From assembly GCA_029204225.1 (NCBI GenBank), contig CM055103.1, positions 41,269,368 through 41,333,367 on the forward strand: 64,000 nt of DNA. The letters are read 5' to 3'. Both the position numbers and the translations under genes were made by a program. This document shows positions 11,640 through 24,399 of this stretch, in pieces; positions within the stretch are counted from its first letter, which is position 1; each line of letters begins with the position of its first letter. The notes under the pieces were generated by a model, which ran no database searches, was not told where the DNA came from, and worked only from the letters and a program-made list of their open reading frames with translations. The stretch comes from Diphasiastrum complanatum. Its lineage: Eukaryota > Streptophyta > Lycopodiopsida > Lycopodiales > Lycopodiaceae.

Positions 11640-12224
11640 CAAACAATTGGCTTTAAAGTACGCCGACACCTTTCAGTCCCTAGATACTGGGTACTCCAAA
11701 GATTTAAGCTCTAGGCAATGACAGGCCATCTTAACCACATCCATACTTTGACAATGAAAACACACACATTTGTATGCATTTCAAAAGTTTCAAGCCTTGA
11801 CACACCATATGGGAATGCTACAAGTCATGATAATTTGCTCTTGAACTCAATCAAAACGCATGTGAGCTGGTGAGGCAATCACTCACTTTGTGGTGCTTAC
11901 ACACTGAATAGAATCATTCACCCAAATCACGCCACACCACAAGTACAACAACCACCTACCAATCTTGTATGCATCATCATATTATTTGTCTAGATAAGGG
12001 TTTCAAGTTTTTAGTCAACTTCCATTGGAAAAAGAAAAACTCTACCCAACTATATATATGGATGGAAAATGACCTTTTCTCTTTAAAAATCTAATAAAAA
12101 ATCAAATAGAACATTGGTCATGTCTAAATGTAAGTATTATAGCTTTTATTCTAATGTCATAGCTTCCATTAAAGTCTTGTAAGTTTCTAATAAGTTGGCT
12201 AGAGTAATTTCTAAGAGCGCTTGG
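11640..12224. other. no gene recognised
   Basis: AT-rich intergenic DNA without recognisable coding, RNA or transposon motifs. Confidence 0.5.
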
Positions 12225-12370
12225 GTCAAGTTGAAGGTTGCACAAAAGAAAATGTAGACTAGGCTAATAAATGGGAGAAAAAGAACCAATTTTTGTGGTC
12301 AAGTTGAAGGTTGCACAAAAGAAAATGTAGACTAGGCTAATAAATGGGAGAAAAAGAACCAATTTTTGTC
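12225..12370. repeat. 73-bp tandem duplication, apparently identical copies
   Basis: A 73-bp unit beginning GTCAAGTTGAAGGTTGCAC is present twice head to tail (12225-12297 and 12298-12370). I see no differences across the full unit, which suggests a recent duplication or an assembly artefact. It lies in non-coding DNA. Confidence 0.9.
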
Positions 12371-13755
<1,385 letters not shown>

Positions 13756-13999
13756 CCCAATGGGACCACCCACATATTTTCTCTCTTTCCATGTGAGACC
13801 ATCTATGAACTAAACTGGGAACCACCTTTGGCATGCTCTTTATGGCATTTTTCATGATTTGAGAAATTTTATAAAAAGTTTCTATGGCCGAAAGTAATAA
13901 TGGTTCTTTTCTACAAATGAATCCTCTTCTTTGAGAAATTGAAGGGAATGCTTTATGCTTCTATAGCCCTTTCTTTCTCGAAGCAGATTAACCATAGAT

Positions 14000-14480
14000 T
14001 AAAGACTTTTTACAAAAGTACATGCAACAAAATAAAACTCAAAGAAGCAAAAGTTTATCAGCTTCCTTGAAAAGAAAAGAGGAGATGATAAAATCACCAT
14101 TCCCAAATTCCCTATTGTTTCTTGCTAACTAGATGTTCCAAAGACTTATAATCCTAATGCATTGCCAGAAATCATTGATCTTCACATCGTCAAAAATAAT
14201 ATTGTTCAGCAGCACATCTCTATAGCCCTTCAAAGCTTACTAGATAAGTATGCATTTCCAACAATTAATTGCATGCTTGGCAAAACCACTTTGATGGAAA
14301 TCTATGTCAGGTGATATTCTTCTTGGCAAAATTAAATTTCAAATCCTAGATGGTATTTACAATCTTAACGTCTGCTCACAAAGAGATAAATTTTTTTATC
14401 TTGTAGACATCACCTAATCATACTAGCATGATACATATATTAATATAAATTATGTATAACAGGTGATAATGGAATTACTA
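14000..14480. other. no gene recognised
   Basis: Short codon-like stretches occur near 14090-14310, but none is long or carries a motif I recognise. Otherwise AT-rich. Confidence 0.4.
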
Positions 14481-14529
14481 TTAGCACACCACACAACGAA
14501 CTACTAATCCTTTCTATCAAAGTCGAGGA

Positions 14530-14650
14530 AGTCCAAACTAAACCTAGTGGAGATAAAGGCATCGAAGTGAACATGGTGGGATTTGAACTTGAGACATCAT
14601 AAAGAGAAAAAGGAGGCTACTACTAACCAGCCAATTCTTAGAGACAAAGA
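14530..14650 (-). mobile_element. possible tRNA-derived SINE (pol III A and B boxes)
   Basis: On the minus strand TTGGCTGGTTAGTAG resembles an A box. AGTTCAAATCCCACC, about 45 nt downstream, closely matches the pol III B box (RGTTCRANNCY) and a tRNA T-arm. Plant SINEs carry this arrangement followed by a non-tRNA body. Boundaries and target duplication are not resolved; it could instead be a decayed tRNA gene. Confidence 0.4.
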
Positions 14651-15022
14651 GATAAAGTTTAAGATTTTGTAGATTTAATTGAGCTGAATAGAAACATTCA
14701 TTATATAAAAAGTATTTCAAATTATAAAGTAAATTGCATTCAAACTCTAAAAAGGATTATGGATAAAAGTTGTTCACATTCATGAAATTTTTTACAAAAT
14801 AGATATCCACATGTTTTCACCCAAGTAAGGGAATAAATTAAAATAGATTTTATAGACATCATTGTGGAATGCTAAAAGCCAAAAAGGTGAGGTGATGATG
14901 GTAGTGTTCGATTTCTTATGCCCAGCCTTAAAAATCGTCAAGTAATGAGCATCTTGAAAACGGAAGGCCGAGAACATGATTTTGGACATTCACATTTTTT
15001 CCCTTTTAAAGTTTTTCCCTTA

Positions 15023-15330
15023 TGCCTTAGAAACCATTCTTAAGGCACCTTCACTTTTCACCTTAGCGAAAAATGCGACACACTAACCAAGTGGCCAGAA
15101 TGCCTTAGAAACCATTCTTAAGGCACCTTCGCTTTTTCGCCTTAGCAAAAAATGCGACACACTGGCCAAGTGGCCAGAATGCCTTAGAAGCCATTCTTGA
15201 GGCACCTTTGCTTTTTTTGCCTCCTTCGTTTTTTGCACTAGCGAAAAATGCGACACGCTGGCCAGATGGCCAGAATGCCTTAGAAATCATTTTTAAGGCA
15301 CGTTCTCCTTTTTCGCCTCTTTCGCTACCT
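15023..15330 (+). repeat. four-copy 78-96 bp tandem repeat in copia LTR
   Basis: Copies starting TGCCTTAGAA(A/G)CCATTC occur at 15023, 15101, 15180 and 15276. Each contains an AATGCGACAC block and a GGCCAGAATG end; the third copy carries an extra 17 bp or so. The array lies in the 5' part of the LTR that ends at 15989, where LTR enhancers usually lie. Confidence 0.85.
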
Positions 15331-15989
15331 GTAATCTAAAACACCTTCGCCTTCTTCTCTGCCATTAGTGTAAGGCACGTTTCGGCATTTTTCACCTTTT
15401 TCGCCTTCTTCGCTGCCTTGAATCTAAGGGCGCCTTAGGGATTTACATACCTTTAGTGTAAGGGCACCTTCAGGAGTTGCAAACCTTCAGTCTAAGGGCA
15501 CCTTCAGCTTTTCGCATTTTGCTACATTGGCTGACCAACGTCGCCAACTTATCAGCAACCCTAACATAGCTGGACAACCAAATATCCCAAAGGTGGTTGG
15601 CAGTTATCAACTTTGTACATATGCAAAAACTAGCGTAAATAGCATTATAGGCTTGTAAGATATTTTGTTCCTCGACACTTGTAAATCTATATATTAGCTT
15701 ATTCAAGCTATGTAAGAGTTAATTGAGTTGATTGAATTTCTCTTTCAATCAGAGTTTTTATCTGTAGTCAGCGTTATCACGCTCAGCAAGCTGAAGTTAT
15801 TATTTCAAGCTATTGTACTCACTGTTGATATTAATCAGAGTGCAATTTTTGTCTCATTATTGCGTCGTTCATTTGCGCTTTCTGTATGAATTCTTCTACT
15901 TGAATAATTCTGCTACTAACTGTTGCGTTTCTATTCCTACACGTCGCTCTTCCGTTGCCACTCATGCCTACACGCGATTTTTTACGACA
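15331..15989 (+). repeat. 3' part of copia 5' LTR
   Basis: Sequence upstream of the PBS, ending TTTTTTACGACA with the canonical CA. The 5' limit is not defined; the tandem array at 15023 is probably part of the same LTR. No partner LTR is in the window. Confidence 0.65.
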
Positions 15990-16001
15990 TGGTATCGGAG
16001 C
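15990..16001 (+). promoter_or_regulatory. copia primer-binding site
   Basis: TGGTATCGGAGC differs by one base from the plant copia consensus and directly abuts the LTR end. Confidence 0.85.
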
Positions 16002-16132
16002 GGGCATTTCAGTAATCTGCATTTCTACTGCAGATTATCAGTCTTGTTTCTATCAAGACGTCTTTCTAGCAAACGCGTAGCCAACAGATATCCGGCAGTC
16101 ATTGTTTCTACCAACGAACTCATTCAACCAGA

Positions 16133-16870
16133 ATGGATCCATCATCTAGTTCATCTCTCATTGACAAACTCGATGGAGATAACTACCATCTCTGGAAATT
16201 CAAGATGAAGGTTATACTTCTAGTGAAAGAACTGTGGGACATCATTGATGGCACAGAGCTCAAACCAAAAGGTGATGCAGCCGTCATCATCAAGTGGAGA
16301 CTGAGAGATGGCAAAGCATTTGCCATAATCACCCTCAACATCAAGGATACTCAGATCAGCCACATACGTCTTGTTCAGAGACCTAAGGATGCATGGGACA
16401 TCCTAGCAACTCTCTACGACATTAGAGACGTTACATCTAAGCTTCATCTAAGGAAGAAATTTTTCACCCTCAGAATGTCTGATGCAGATAGTGTTTCAAG
16501 CCACCTCAACACCTTCAAAAATCTTATGGAGCAGATGACTGCAGTGGCTCAATCATAGAAGATTCCGGTGCACTCATGACTATATTATCGAGTCTACCTG
16601 AAGCCTACAAAAATTGGGTAATGGCAATTTCTACCTAGGAGCACCTCACTCTATCAAGAGTAATCTCGTTGCTCCTACAAGAGGAGATCAGAAAGAAAGC
16701 AACAGTTCCAACAACAAACAAATGCTGCTTCCACCAGTCACTCGATCTAGCAACAGGAGGAAGATGAAGCTGCCTTCTTGACCAAAGTCGAAGAACAACA
16801 AGATATTGATTCCTGGTATTTGAACTAAGATGCATCACCCCCACATGACTCACCATAGCGACTGGTTCCA
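16133..16870 (+). pseudogene. copia gag (UBN2 type), degenerate
   Basis: Starts MDPSSSSSLIDKLDGDNYHL and continues with the UBN2 gag signature (WKFKMKVILLVKELWDIIDG, RPKDAWDILATLYD, LHLRKKFFTLRMSD, VSSHLNTFKNLMEQM). The first stop is at 16556 and more follow. The protease-adjacent zone (DSWYLN-DASPHD) near 16810 is just recognisable. Beyond it the element jumps to integrase. Confidence 0.85.
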
Positions 16871-17034
16871 TGACTACAAGTCATACATCCATCCTACAAT
16901 TGTGCAACTTGGAGACAACTCGACTCATACTATCGAGGGTGTAGGAACAATCAAAGTTGAATTCCAGAAAGGTGAAGTAATGTTCTTGTCCAATGTTCTT
17001 CACATTCCAAATCTAACTAAATACATTTACAACA

Positions 17035-17270
17035 ACATTCAGCCAGCTACTCACCTCAATCCAATGGTGTAGCTCAAAGGAAGAATTAGTCGCTCATCGC
17101 AAGTACAAAGAGCATGTTGGCCCATGCCTCTCTTCCAAAGAAATTCTGGGCAGAAGCTATTACTACAACAGCCTACCTTCAAAATCGATCCATCTCAGAG
17201 GCCCTGAGTGGCAAGACACCTTATGAGGTGTGAGTATCTGTCAATAAACTTCAAGCCATGGCATGTGTTT
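17035..17270 (+). pseudogene. copia integrase remnant after internal deletion
   Basis: Pieces of the integrase end are readable with frame changes: YSPQSNGVAQRKN, LPKKFWAEAITTTAYLQN and GKTPYEV. This follows gag/protease directly, so the gag-pre-integrase and integrase core are deleted. The element stops where a gypsy LTR begins. Confidence 0.7.
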
Positions 17271-17973
17271 TGTAAGTCCATGAGTAGAAGCTTAAATAAT
17301 AATAAAATAGCTTAAACTTAGATTTAGAGCTTAGACTTAGGAAACTTAAGATTAGAAATATTTTATCTTAAGTTTTTCTAAGTTAAGAAATTTGAAGTTC
17401 TAAATCCTAAGTTAGAAGTTCTTGAAAGGCTAGAAACAGATTGGTCCCATAAGTTAGTAGACACTTATGGAAGACCCTCCTTGCCATAAAAGGAGAGGTA
17501 TTTGCATTGTAACCAACACTTTTGAGATTAAGCTATCTTGCTCTCTATTTTGGAGAATTATCATTCTATGTCATTTGTGTTCCCTTTGGAAAGGTGCATA
17601 GCTTGAGGGAAGGTGCTGGGGCCTCCTCTTGCCTCCTTTTCATCAGTTTAATGTGGCATGTTCTTTATTGCTTATTTACTTAATATTGGCCACAATATCA
17701 TTTTATTACCCTTTGGGTGTTAAGTAGAATTTAGATTAATCACCTTGCTAGTTGGGTAAGCCTTAGCAAGGGTTTGTATTTTGTCACCTTAGATAGTTTC
17801 ATTTCCGTTTTGAGCACTAGTTGGGTAAGCCTTAGTGCTTCCATCATTACTTCTTATTTTTGCATTTCTGTTTGAAACTTGGTAGAAACTTAAAAAGTGG
17901 ACGAATCTCTACATCCCTATACTACACCCGTAAGTAGATCTAGCCACCGCACACACTAGAAATTCTTCCAACA
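17271..17973 (+). repeat. gypsy 5' LTR (probable)
   Basis: The right end is clear: TTCCAACA immediately before a gypsy-type primer-binding site. The left end TGTAAGTCCA is inferred from where copia similarity stops. The implied length of about 703 bp with TG...CA ends is reasonable. No second LTR is in the window. Confidence 0.6.
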
Positions 17974-17990
17974 TTGGCGTCGTTGCCGCT
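17974..17990 (+). promoter_or_regulatory. gypsy (Athila/Tat-like) primer-binding site
   Basis: TTGGCGTCGTTGCCGCT is close to the TGGCGCCGTTGCCGGGG sequence common after the 5' LTR in plant Athila/Tat-type gypsy elements. Confidence 0.7.
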
Positions 17991-18230
17991 TTCTAAGTAT
18001 TTTTTACCTAGCTTCTTCTCCTTTTTCTTTTGTTTTTGCTTCCGTGTTGTATGTTTGCTTGTGTGCTTGTCTCTATCTACCAACAAACAACACGCGTCGT
18101 CTCTCCAGGTCCTACACGAGCTGCGGAGCAACTTCTCAAACCGGGGAGAAGCAACAAAAGAGTCAACTTGGGCATTTTCTTTGAAAGAAGTGACCCAAGT
18201 GACATTTTTCACAACCAAAAAAGGTATATC

Positions 18231-18722
18231 AGAATTCGCCAACCTGTCTGTAGCCCTAACAGACCCCGACTTTCATTTTATCACCTCCGCGAATTCTGAC
18301 CACATTCAGATTTTGAGAAAACAGCCTGATACACTGTCAAAATCCCTTATTTCTCAACCAAATCTTTGTCCTAGAATTCGTCGGCTTCACTGAGGCTAGA
18401 TCTCATCAAGATCAGTCCTCCAGCAGCTCCGCGAATTCTATCTCACAGATTTTGTCCATTTATTGTCAGAAAATCACATTTTTTTTCATATTTCCTATCT
18501 GCCAGTCAAAACTCTCTGTTAGAATTCGCCATCCAACCTAAGAATTCGTTCTCAAAGAGCACAATTTTGCTATCCTACCCGCGAATTCTGAATCTGCAAT
18601 TTTTTCCCAGAAAATCTAAAAAAATTGCTATTCTGACATTCAAAAATCTTTTTTAGATTTCGCAAGTATTACAGTTAGCTTTATCTGCCTGTCCACAATT
18701 TGTCACCCTGTCCACGAATTCT
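18231..18722 (+). repeat. degenerate ~145-bp repeat with eight AGAATTCG/CGAATTCT 8-mers
   Basis: In the untranslated leader between PBS and gag, AGAATTCG occurs at 18231, 18373, 18521 and 18541. Its reverse complement CGAATTCT occurs at 18290, 18432, 18582 and 18715. Spacings of 142 and 148-150 bp between equivalent sites, plus repeated CAGATTTTG phrases, show about 3.5 degenerate tandem units. Confidence 0.8.
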
Positions 18723-18825
18723 GTCACCACCAGAAAGACCAGATTTTGTCCTACACTATCCATTCTGCAAGCAAACTGCCCTTTTTGCCAAGTACAATCC
18801 TGCCCTGCTCATCTGTATTCTGCAT

Positions 18826-19549
18826 CATGTCTCGTGACTGTGTTGAATCTTCTAATCCGACTCCCCCACGAATAGAACGAAGAATTCCACGTATCGATGC
18901 ATCAAAGTACGATGGCGAATCTGACCCAGTCCGATTTCTCCAAGACTTTGATAATGCATGCCGTTTTTATGGAGATACCTCTGAAACTGAAAAGCTTTGT
19001 CTATTTCCCATGGTACTCTATGGCACGGCCAAGGAGTGGTACTTGAATCTCGAAGCTCCTGATCTTGCTTCTTGGACCACCCTCAAGGACGCTCTCATCA
19101 AGCATTTCAAACCGTCTAAACTGACTCAGAGCCCGTTCATTCAAATTACTCATATCAAGATGCGTCGCGAAGAGTCTGTTTGAAACTACATTGAGCGTTT
19201 TAAACATCTCAAAGTAGAATGTGTTGATGAAAATATCACTGAACGAATGGCCATAAAACTATTTTTAGTTGGATTGCCTAAAAACATCCGCCGTGAACTC
19301 AAACCAGTTGACCTTTATGATCAACTTAAATATGTGATGACCGATGCTATCCGTGAAGAAGATGAAGGTTTCGACGATGACTTTGACCATCATGAAAAGA
19401 AATCTAAGAATCCGGACCATCCTAATCACCCGGAGTTTGATAATATTGCTCAGTCTTCTGAACTTCTACACCAAATGAAAACCTGGCAAAAAGCTCAACA
19501 ATCTCATATGGATACTCTCACTGCCGATTTCCAGGAAACAGATTGCTGA
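18826..19549 (+). pseudogene. gypsy gag, one in-frame stop
   Basis: Starts MSRDCVESSNPTPPRIERR. It carries the retrotransposon gag core (YDGESDPVRFLQDFDNACRF, LYGTAKEWYLNLEAPDLASW, LKDALIKHFKP, YIERFKHLKVEC, LFLVGLPKNIRREL). A TGA at 19181-19183 splits an otherwise continuous frame. Gag forms the particle that encloses element RNA. Confidence 0.85.
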
Positions 19550-19839
19550 GAAATCCTTTCCAGCAAGGGAAAATGTCTGGTGTCCAATCTGCTCACAGCA
19601 TCACACTGCTAATGAATGCCCTCAACTGTGAAATCATTTCCCAACAGCCACCAGACCCACCATTTATCGAGCTTACCGCCCTTACCCGCCACAACAACCT
19701 ATGCCACGACCAGGGGTTTACCAACCACGACCACCTGCACCAAATTAATACCCATCCCCACATCAACAGTTTGTTGCTAACCAACCTGCCCCACAAAACG
19801 CTGTCCATTATCTTGATCCGAATACCATCGATCCGGCTA

Positions 19840-20270
19840 CCTACTATGTGGAAGACAATACTCAACCGCAATACTCTATTGAAACGATTGTTTATTATAC
19901 CTATGATTCTAATGCTCAACCGGTGGATCCCAATGCCCAAGATTACAATCCAAACCAAGCTGTCTTTGCCGCACATCAACTACCCGCAATACGAGGATGC
20001 TTTATCTATACAAGTAAACATCCTAGTATTCGCTGCCCAGATAAACTCCACTTTCCTCCAGCTTGTGAAAACTGCAGTATTGAACATCACATGAAGGACT
20101 GCCCATCCCGATCTAAGCCAGCCACTCTTGTCTTGTTCAGTGCAACTAGAAACCTTACCAATCGAAACACATCCTGCTTGGGTCTTGACTCGGGCACAAA
20201 CCCAATGCCAATCCCCTATACTTGCACCCAGCCAAACTCAATTGCAGGCTGTTCCTCCAAGTGATGATTC
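19840..20270 (+). pseudogene. gypsy gag C-terminal zinc-knuckle region
   Basis: After a frame change the sequence reads GCFIYTSKHPSIRCPDK and CENCSIEHHMKDC. The second is a C-x2-C-x3-H-x4-C knuckle; the first has lost a Cys (Tyr in its place). The Gln/Pro-rich stretch before it is typical of the end of gag. Confidence 0.6.
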
Positions 20271-20599
20271 AACCCCGATAGTTTACCCTCACCCATCTGA
20301 AAAAATTCGGCTGCATCATGAGTATCGCCAGCAAATCTGCAATGCCGACCAATGATCTTCCACTTCCCATAAAGTACCTCACAAGCTCTTTGAAAGCAAA
20401 ACTCTTGAAGGTACCGAAGTTTGGGGAGATTCACTACAAGCCAATGTCACTCTTCTCTTCCATGTACTATGGAAGCATGCTGGCCAGTGGAAACAACAGA
20501 TCCAATCCAATACCACCACCACTATTGACGAGTTGCCTGAAATACCCTTACACCTAACCAATCCACTCAGCGAACGAGGCAACATCAAAATCCCAGCTA

Positions 20600-20896
20600 C
20601 CCATCATCAATCCCGTGAAGTTTTAGCAGCACTCGATGGAGGTTCCGGGGTTAGTATCATTTCCACATCTGAGAGACAAGCTAGCCAAACCTACTTGTCA
20701 GCTTCGGATGGCTGATCAAAGTGTGGTCCGACCTATCGGTTTCCTTCCGCACGTGCTGATCAAACTAGGAGGTCTCAAGTTTTCTATTGTTCTTGTAGTA
20801 CTTGATATCCCCAATAATGCCTATTCTTATGAATTACTACTTGGTCGTCCGTGGCTCACCAATGCACGAGTCGTTCATGATTGGAGCAAAGATTGA
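20600..20896 (+). pseudogene. gypsy aspartic protease
   Basis: LAALDGGSGVSIIST (D-G/S-G motif in the form DGGSG) is followed, in a second frame, by LRMADQSVVRPIGFLPHVLI, FSIVLVVLDIPN and YELLLGRPWLTNARVVHDW. This matches the plant gypsy pepsin-like protease, including the LLGRPWL flap-distal motif. A frameshift near 20690 separates the halves. Confidence 0.8.
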
Positions 20897-21259
20897 GTCA
20901 CTTTTGGAAATCGTGATAGTTTTGTCACCATTGACTCAATGGGTAAACTCAAACCTGCACGCATCCATGACGAGGGATCCTCAACCACCAACTCAGTATT
21001 TGAGCCATACCAGTCCAGCCACGAAAAAGGTCATTATGTTAAATCTACTGATATCATAAACTAGAGTCACAGTCTAGCTACCATTGATTGTGTGAATGCC
21101 GATTACTGTGCTCAGCATCAGGATAATTGTACCTCTCCACACCTGATCGATCACGACCAATTACCTGATCTAGATACACCCATCATCAATATCAATTTTA
21201 TTGATATTCTTCCATGCCATGATGAGCTGCTAAATGTTGCATGGCTACCTACTATTTAA

Positions 21260-21840
21260 TCAGACGATTTATTCATTGATGACGAGAACGTCTTACGAAT
21301 TCAGAATTGCCCAGAAGATATGGACATTTCTGATATTCAGATCCTCAACTATATGGAAGCACTTCCCCCGAAGAACTATCCCCAATATGCTTCCAAGGTG
21401 GAATCCATTGCCAAGGTTGCAATTGAAAAACTTGAGATAAAATTCTACCCTCCCAAACGCCCACACTATCCATGGGTCTCTATGAGGAGGAGACTATCAT
21501 TTGATGACGAGATCCTCCATGACATACCAACTGTCTCTCCACCACCCAAACCTCAACCACGTGGTCATACTATGAAAGAGAAAATGAAAAAACCACTTCA
21601 AATTCAATTGCCAGGTGACCTCACCATTGTTCGGAAAGTTTCTGAGATTGCATCTAGCCCTACACCAATCCCCGAAAAAGCACCATCTCGGCAAGATAAA
21701 GACAAGCCCCCCTCGAATCTCCAGCCCATGATGTTCCTACATACTTTAAGGACTATACGATCGAGGATGTCACAATCAAATTACCCCAAGCTCAACGTGA
21801 GCCCACCGGTAATTCACCCTACGAAGGCCCTGCATAAACC
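21260..21840 (+). pseudogene. gypsy protease-RT linker
   Basis: An open frame from 21320 encodes a Pro/Lys-rich linker (MDISDIQILNYMEALPPKNY, then KFYPPKRPHYPWVSM) typical of the variable stretch between gypsy protease and RT. No catalytic motif is present. Confidence 0.5.
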
Positions 21841-21879
21841 ATAACCCTTTTTCTGAGTGAGCCAAATGAAACCAACAAA

Positions 21880-22335
21880 TACCTTTTCCATGTCGGAGCT
21901 CATCTCAATCGCGAATAACGAAGACGGCTTGAAAAGCTCCTGCAAAAATATCGACATATCTTTGCCTGGACCTATAAACAAGTGCGAGGCCCACTGCGAG
22001 TCGTCCATACAGATGCAATCCCATCTATAAGGCCAAGATCAAAGAAAAATCACAATGCCTCTTAGATGCAGGATTTATCTATGAAATTGAGCATATTGAG
22101 TGGGTCTCCCAAATTGTCATCGTCCCCAAGAAAAATGGAAAACTCCGGATCTGTGTCGATTTTAAGAAACTAAACGCCATCACTGAATGTGATCATTTTC
22201 CATTACCTTTCGGAGAATCCATCTTGGAAAATCTAGCAGGAGATGAGGCTTACTCCTTCTTAGATGGCTTTAGCGGATATAATATGATCCAAATCGCTGA
22301 AGAGGATCAACACAAAATCGCCTTTGCCACATAAT
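21880..22335 (+). pseudogene. gypsy reverse transcriptase, N-terminal part
   Basis: The readable series is HIFAWTYKQVRG, LLDAGFIYEIEHIEWVSQIV, IVPKKNGKLRICVDFKKLN, DHFPLPF, and FLDGFSGYNMIQIAEEDQHK with IAFAT. It stops before the YxDD motif, exactly where minus-strand copia gag sequence begins. This RT is therefore truncated and inactive. Confidence 0.85.
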
Positions 22336-23023
22336 GGAGAACCTTCTGTTCATCATTATGAGTGAGAGAAAGCTTGTCCATCCTCAAGAGCTTGTACTCT
22401 TGTCTTGATTCTTCCAAAATTAGCACACTTTGGAGAGCCTCCAAACTTGGTAGCTCCTCCTTAATGGCATAGGATTGGACAAGGTTATCAAATTCACTTC
22501 TCAAGCCATTGAGAATGACTTGAACTAGTTCATTTTGATTGATGGAATCACCAATACAAGCAAGTTCTCTATGAATATCTTTTACTCTCAAAACATAACT
22601 AGATGCACTCTCATCACTCTTTTGGCTACTTTGAAAGATTTGATTCCTAGGAGTGAGAAACCTAGAGGTATTCTTAGCCTCATAGATAGCCTTGAGACAA
22701 TCCCAAGCTTCTTTGGCTGTTGTACAAGTACCTATCTCCCTCCATATCTCATTAGAGACATTCATCTTAATGTAGTGGAGAGCCATCCTAGCTCTCTTTT
22801 TGTATTTTTGAACCTCTTGAAAAACTTGTGGTTCTTCTTCAAGGCCAAGAACTATGTCCACCACGTCTTGAAGGATCAAGATGGACTCCATCCTCATTTT
22901 CCAAATTGAATAGTTTGAAGTGGTCAATCTTTCACTTGGTTCCAACAAGGATGAACCCATTGAAGACATTTGAAGTGAAGAAAACTCAAATGATGAACAA
23001 TAAATGTTGCTACACACTCTCAA
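22336..23023 (-). pseudogene. copia gag (UBN2), open but truncated
   Basis: The minus-strand frame reads LLEPSERLTTSNYSIWKMRM, then ILILQDVVDIVLG, MALHYIKMNVSNEIWREIG, AKEAWDCLKAIYE, VLRVKDIHREL and ILNGLRSEFDNLVQSYAI, the UBN2 gag pattern. It is open for over 220 codons, then runs into gypsy RT sequence. Protease and pol are missing. The PBS and LTR lie upstream at 23701-24363. Confidence 0.85.
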
Positions 23024-23700
23024 TAGGATCCAATAATAGATTACTATCTCCTCCTATGAAAGATCTTGCAACTATTTGTGAATTGATTCTTACTAGCTAC
23101 ACAAATCTCTCTAACACAAGATCTATTTCACATCAAATGATGGAGTATAGGGAAAGTTAGGATCAAACACTCTTAGCACGTGTGAAGTACTCTAAGAAAC
23201 CAAATTTGACTCAAATACAATGATATTGCATGAAACAAAATGGCTAAGATCTCAAAACAGTGCCTAGATCACATATAGATGAGATTGGCAAGCATACAAC
23301 TGTGATTTTGGATCAACCAAGCAATCTCTTGACCAAACCAAATGTGTCCACCCAGGTCTAGGTGCCCTACCTAACCCTCTTCAAAAGCTTATAACTTTTG
23401 ATTGTCTCAACCTGATTGCATCAGAAACTAGACAAAAATAGCTTCAAAACAAGCTATCAAGCAAGATAAATGGATCAAATATGAGAGAGAACTTCCAAAC
23501 TAAAATTGGATGTTCCTCACACGTGTCTGAGCACCTAATTCCGTACAATACTAGGTCAGACCCAATCAATGTCCTTTTGATCTCTTTTGATCCAAGATTG
23601 AACAAGATAGCTAGGAAAATGGGCCTTGACAACTTCTAGCTCAAGATTGATGAAAAAAATTTCACTTAGATGGATCAAAATGCATGGTAACCTTAGGTAG

Positions 23701-23712
23701 GCTCTGATACCA
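23701..23712 (-). promoter_or_regulatory. copia primer-binding site (minus strand)
   Basis: GCTCTGATACCA on the plus strand is a perfect minus-strand TGGTATCAGAGC, directly next to the LTR end. Confidence 0.9.
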
Positions 23713-24363
23713 TGTTGAGTTTCACACATGTGGACTGTCCACTACATGTACTTGTGATCTCCTAAGGTGTGTAGATGCACCAAGATCAAGACTAGATTGA
23801 GATTCAAAATCTATCTTTGAATCTATGGCAAAAACACACTACTACATGCATTGAATCACTTCCAACTCTAACTCACATGTGTGGGAAGTATTCAAAAAAT
23901 AATCTAAGTAAAAACAAGCTGCTCTCCTCGGGTAGAGAGAGAAAAAACATCATGAGCTCTTGAGTAGAGAGAGAAAGCTAGAAATCCAATAACTCACAAA
24001 ATCCATGAAATCACCAAATCAATTAGATCCAAAATGAGGAGTACAATGATACTAGTAGATCCACGAGCTACCACTATGCTTAACTATGATTGGACCATAT
24101 TTTGTCACCTCTTGATCCTATTGGATCATTGATCCATGCACCTATTGGACTATATTTAAGCACACCTCAATTTCCTATTGGACCTCACAAGGTTCCACCT
24201 CTAAATCCTATTGGACCTCTTGGAATTCATTAAACAAAAGCTTTACACTTGTCTACACTCTAATTGGCACGTGTTTAGCCTCTTACTCTATTTTGGCTCA
24301 ATAGTGGCATAACAAGTGGAAATGCATAATTTGCCATCTATGCCAAATTTATTCCTATCAACA
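23713..24363 (-). repeat. copia 5' LTR, 651 bp
   Basis: Minus-strand ends are TGTTGATAGG... and ...ACTCAACA, giving a TGTTGA/TCAACA inverted terminal pair, and the element PBS follows immediately. The downstream gag is truncated, and I find no partner LTR. Confidence 0.85.
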
Positions 24364-24399
24364 TCCTGCACCTAGATGCTTGATGTAAAAAACATAAGA

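Noticed and set aside
14530-14650. A functional tRNA gene
   Set aside because: A and B box-like sequences are present but no complete cloverleaf with an acceptor stem could be drawn.
15023-15330. A CRISPR-like array
   Set aside because: The units are contiguous tandem repeats without unique spacers, in a plant LTR.
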